A stretch of DNA of 55,525 bases from an uncultured Aquimarina sp. (lineage in GTDB: Bacteria > Bacteroidota > Bacteroidia > Flavobacteriales > Flavobacteriaceae). Shown here piece after piece: positions 53,144 to 55,525 of this stretch. The notes under the pieces are model-generated. The model searched no databases and was not told the DNA's origin. It was given only the letters and a program-made list of their open reading frames with translations. The stretch lies in assembly GCA_947499005.1 (NCBI GenBank), contig CANMML010000026.1, positions 1-55,525 of the forward strand, written 5' to 3'. The position numbers and the translations under genes were made by a program. The stretch's first letter is position 1. The number at the start of each line of letters is the position of its first letter.

Positions 53144-54460
53144 TTATTTTATAGTATCATAGAAATACATTTCACAATTACCTTCTTTCAAATCATGTTT
53201 AACAAGTATTAGTTTTCCTTTTGATAACAAGGATGATACTTTAAACTTCTTTGTATCTAAAAAGTCAAGAGAAAAAGTAGTGTTATCTAGAAGAGTTAAT
53301 GATGTAGTTAGTATATCAAGTCCTTTTTTCTGACCTTTTTTCTTTAGTGTCATTCCACCATCTAATACTGAATTGCCAATGCTGAAAGCTTTATAACCAC
53401 TTTCGCTTTTAAAATAATCTGTATTATGTTTAATCAATTTACCATCCTTATCATCTCCTAGAAATACTTTTAAATATTCGTCTTTTGTATTGTAAACACT
53501 GATAATGATCTTATCACCTAATAGACCCGCTTTTATTTTAGTCCAAACAGAGTTCGTGTTGTATTTATCTTTTTCATTCCCTAGCTCGTAGAATTCTTTC
53601 CAAATAATGCCTTGCTTATCAAATTTATATATAAATACGATAGATTTTTTTGAACTATTTGATTTTTGAATACCATAATAATAGTATTCATTTTTGTTTT
53701 TACCTTTAAAAATATTTTCAATTGGGTTTTGTTTTGCTAAAGGAAAAGAGAAATCACTTTGACTTTTAAAAAGTATTTCAAATTTATCATTCAATTGACC
53801 AGCATCATTATAAGTATAAAAACCAAGAGTTTTTTGATTTAATTCATTAGTGTCTTTATCAAATATCTTTCCAGATAGTGTGAAAGTACTTTTATCGAAA
53901 GAAATAAGTCTTGGGAGTAATGCAAATTTTGCAGGTTTATCAAGATTAATTTGTGTTTTTTGTCCATCCCATTTCCAAAAATTATAGTTTATTTTGTTAA
54001 AAACTTGAGGCCCTAATTTTATTCCGCCAAATCCATTTTTTAGCATTATTCTGTAAACAGGAGAATTTAAAATATTGAAAAACTGTCCTGTATTTATTTC
54101 AGAAATTTTTTCAGGAGAGTTTGCTAAATGAATATTATCTTTTCCATTATCATGAAATATAGTTTCGCTTCCATCATAGGAATTAAATGACCTGTAAAAT
54201 TTATATGTTCCTTTGTATTCAGATAGTATTTTATATTCATTAGGGTCTATTAAAAAGCTTTTTACAAAATGCTTTTTTTTATTTCTAATGGTAGTATTTG
54301 TAGGGAAGTTATTCATACTAAATACTATATTTCCGTTTTGAGTATTAACTAAATTGAACGGACGATATTTACCTTCCGTATTAAACTCTATTTTTTTGCT
54401 TTGAGACCAAGATAGATTAACAAATAGTGTAATTAATGTTAGAAGCCTTAAATATTTCAT
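53144..54460 (-). CDS. Secreted protein, unknown
   Basis: 438 aa. The signal peptide ends at NLSWSQSKK. Rich in beta-strands with Asn/Lys turns, e.g. NGNIVFSMNNFPTN, GFYTYNDAGQLNDKFEI and YYYYGIQKSNSSKK; possibly a propeller-like fold. No family recognised. Its stop is 6 nt from the remaining end of repeat 8 (ATGTTAGC at 53130-53137), and its start is 20 nt from repeat 9. Confidence 0.6.
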   Translation of the reverse strand: MKYLRLLTLITLFVNLSWSQSKKIEFNTEGKYRPFNLVNTQNGNIVFSMNNFPTNTTIRNKKKHFVKSFLIDPNEYKILSEYKGTYKFYRSFNSYDGSETIFHDNGKDNIHLANSPEKISEINTGQFFNILNSPVYRIMLKNGFGGIKLGPQVFNKINYNFWKWDGQKTQINLDKPAKFALLPRLISFDKSTFTLSGKIFDKDTNELNQKTLGFYTYNDAGQLNDKFEILFKSQSDFSFPLAKQNPIENIFKGKNKNEYYYYGIQKSNSSKKSIVFIYKFDKQGIIWKEFYELGNEKDKYNTNSVWTKIKAGLLGDKIIISVYNTKDEYLKVFLGDDKDGKLIKHNTDYFKSESGYKAFSIGNSVLDGGMTLKKKGQKKGLDILTTSLTLLDNTTFSLDFLDTKKFKVSSLLSKGKLILVKHDLKEGNCEMYFYDTIK

Positions 54461-54480
54461 TTTCTTAGGTTATAATTTTT

Positions 54481-54673
54481 GCTAACGTTCAGTGTAAGAA
54501 ACGTAGGTCAGATGATAAGCGATACGTTTCGGATTGGTACTAAGCCAAATATAAATATTTTGCTTTTATCTTTTTTCTCATAAACGCCAAATTTTCTATT
54601 TGGCGACTTTGCAAAGAATCACAGGCCTTTTGATTAAGCATAAAATCCCTATGTTCTCTTATACATTGTTAGC
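54481..54673. repeat. Cassette-boundary repeat 9 (class A, best copy)
   Basis: 193 nt. Left GCTAACGTTCAGTGTAAGA and right TCTTATACATTGTTAGC are inverted over about 27 nt (left continues AACGTAGG, right begins CCCTATG). Centre GCCAAATATAAAT ... TTTCTATTTGGCG. The right 25 nt are coding: they supply the last codons and the TAG of the gene at 54649. Confidence 0.9.
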
Positions 54674-54984
54674 TTTAGTTTTCCTCCATACCTTTCTATT
54701 AGTTCGTTTGTTACCAACTTGTTTTCAGTAAGATAATTAAAGTGACTTTTCATATAATCAAGAGAAGAAATCAGGTATATGTCATCAATATTATTATGAT
54801 TGTCTAGATATTCCCCCGCTCTCTTTAAAAACATAAATGCTCCGTTATAATGTTTTCCTTTAGTTAAAATAATTGAATGATTGATATATGTTACAAAAGT
54901 ATATTGAGTATGATTTCGTTTGAAATATTTAAGAGGAACTTTACTGTTTAGTTCTTCAATCCAGTATTCTATATCAAATTCCAT
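54649..54984 (-). CDS. Small protein whose C-terminus lies in the boundary repeat
   Basis: 111 aa, cytosolic. Begins MEFDIEYWIEELNSKVPLKY; central FMFLKRAGEYLDNHNNIDDI. The last seven codons (LTMYKRT) and the stop are supplied by repeat 9, as when a gene runs into an integron attC. Four nt after the upstream gene; the pair is one cassette. No family recognised. Confidence 0.6.
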   Translation of the reverse strand: MEFDIEYWIEELNSKVPLKYFKRNHTQYTFVTYINHSIILTKGKHYNGAFMFLKRAGEYLDNHNNIDDIYLISSLDYMKSHFNYLTENKLVTNELIERYGGKLKLTMYKRT

Positions 54985-54988
54985 TGTT

Positions 54989-55372
54989 TTAATTTGTCAA
55001 AATTTCGATTTTAGGATTATCTACAATTCCTTGTTTTATAATACTGTAAATTTTATTGATTGTCTCTTTTGTAGATATTTTTTTGAATAATTTTCTTTTG
55101 AATTCTTCCTTGGGGCTTATTGATATTAAAAATTCATTTTTTTCTCCGTCAATATTTCCTGTCGAGATGTAGACACTAAATTTAAATTGGTCTAACCTCA
55201 GTTCATAGCTGTAATCAGTAGAGTATAGGTCAGCCACGTCAATTTTTTTCTCTATTAAAAGACTTTTAGTAAACTCAGCAAGTCTTTTTCCAAATCGTCC
55301 TGGGTTAATATCATTTTCTTCTCCAGGATATGAAGGGAATAATTCTGATTTTATGTAGAGCTCAGTTTCCAT
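54989..55372 (-). CDS. Small cytosolic protein, unknown
   Basis: 127 aa from ATG 55372 (METELYIKSELFPSYPGEEN); a TTG 9 nt upstream is possible. Features NPGRFGKRLAEFTKSLLIEK, DYSYELRLDQFKFSVYIS and a basic helix FKRKLFKKIS. No signal peptide. First gene of a two-gene cassette; its start is 14 nt from repeat 10. Function unknown. Confidence 0.6.
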   Translation of the reverse strand: METELYIKSELFPSYPGEENDINPGRFGKRLAEFTKSLLIEKKIDVADLYSTDYSYELRLDQFKFSVYISTGNIDGEKNEFLISISPKEEFKRKLFKKISTKETINKIYSIIKQGIVDNPKIEILTN

Positions 55373-55386
55373 TTTTTGCAATTAAA

Positions 55387-55525
55387 GCTAACGTTGAATG
55401 TATGTTTTCGTGAGTTGCAGAAATTCAGAGAATTTCAAGATTAGCATGAGCACATACTTTTTGTTAGTTGCTAACTTAATTCAAAGTAGCGACTAATCAA
55501 AATGGTATGTGCGACTACCATGATA
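55387..55525. repeat. Cassette-boundary repeat 10 (class B), cut by window end
   Basis: GCTAACGTTGAATGTATG at the left; inner GAAATTC-AGA-GAATTTC hairpin; ATGAGCACATAC arm; TTGCTAACTTAATTCAAA and AATCAAAATGGTATGTGCG as in repeats 2 and 6. The array continues beyond the window. Confidence 0.8.

Noticed and set aside
41793..55525. CRISPR array
   Set aside because: Repeats are about 190 nt and far apart, have genes between them and vary in sequence; there are no short regular repeats or spacers and no cas genes.

Overview
The window looks like a chromosomal segment from a marine member of the Flavobacteriaceae (Bacteroidota). The DNA is AT-rich. Where a promoter can be read it follows the Bacteroidota TTTG / TAnnTTTG form, and Shine-Dalgarno sequences are not evident. 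Lineage-typical genes are present: a protein with a C-terminal type IX secretion (Por) sorting domain, a SusC-like CarboxypepD_reg TonB receptor, RNase Y next to zapA with a 6S RNA between them, PorT-like and DUF6048/DUF6452 proteins, and DUF2452.

Positions 1-41760 are an ordinary, densely packed core region. In order it holds: a decayed gene end at the left edge; a Crp/Fnr regulator with an ACP phosphodiesterase; an NAD-dependent epimerase; glmM; a possible small peptide gene; a molybdate ABC operon (modABC); a SPOR-like protein with a TrmH-type methyltransferase; a secreted beta-helix protein; a reverse-strand run of miaA, a voltage-gated-type K+ channel and an exonuclease/GIY-YIG fusion; a PLP-binding protein with a Gfo/Idh/MocA oxidoreductase; an orphan conserved protein; an MBL hydrolase; an outer-membrane receptor and an M23 peptidase; a division/RNA block (zapB-like, zapA, 6S RNA, rny); priA; rlmD; an Smr protein; manA; a glycosyltransferase; holA; a thioredoxin operon; and three tRNAs (Ser-GCU, Pro-UGG, Arg-UCU).

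Positions 41790-55525, starting just after tRNA-Arg and its terminator, are quite different. Twelve non-transposase genes all lie on the minus strand. They form ten one- or two-gene units, and the units are separated by complex inverted-repeat elements, mostly 165-195 nt long. The best copies have GCTAAC...GTTAGC ends, and two sequence classes share the same overall plan. Each element begins a few nucleotides after a stop codon, or even supplies the stop codon, and the next start codon usually follows shortly. This is the architecture of an integron cassette array, but the boundary sequences are not canonical attC sites and no integrase is visible. Cargo includes lipoproteins, polytopic membrane proteins (two of them paralogous), a signal peptidase I homologue lacking the catalytic dyad, and a three-domain-type insecticidal Cry delta-endotoxin homologue with a jacalin-like domain. 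Two IS1182-type elements, one nearly full length and one internally deleted, sit at the same position in the terminal part of two different repeats. A deleted IS110/IS1111-type element bounded by 12-bp inverted repeats sits beside or in a third.

The most notable result is this repeat-separated cassette array together with the insertion sequences that appear to target its repeats. Functional names for core genes rest on motif recognition from the translated sequence; no database search was run.
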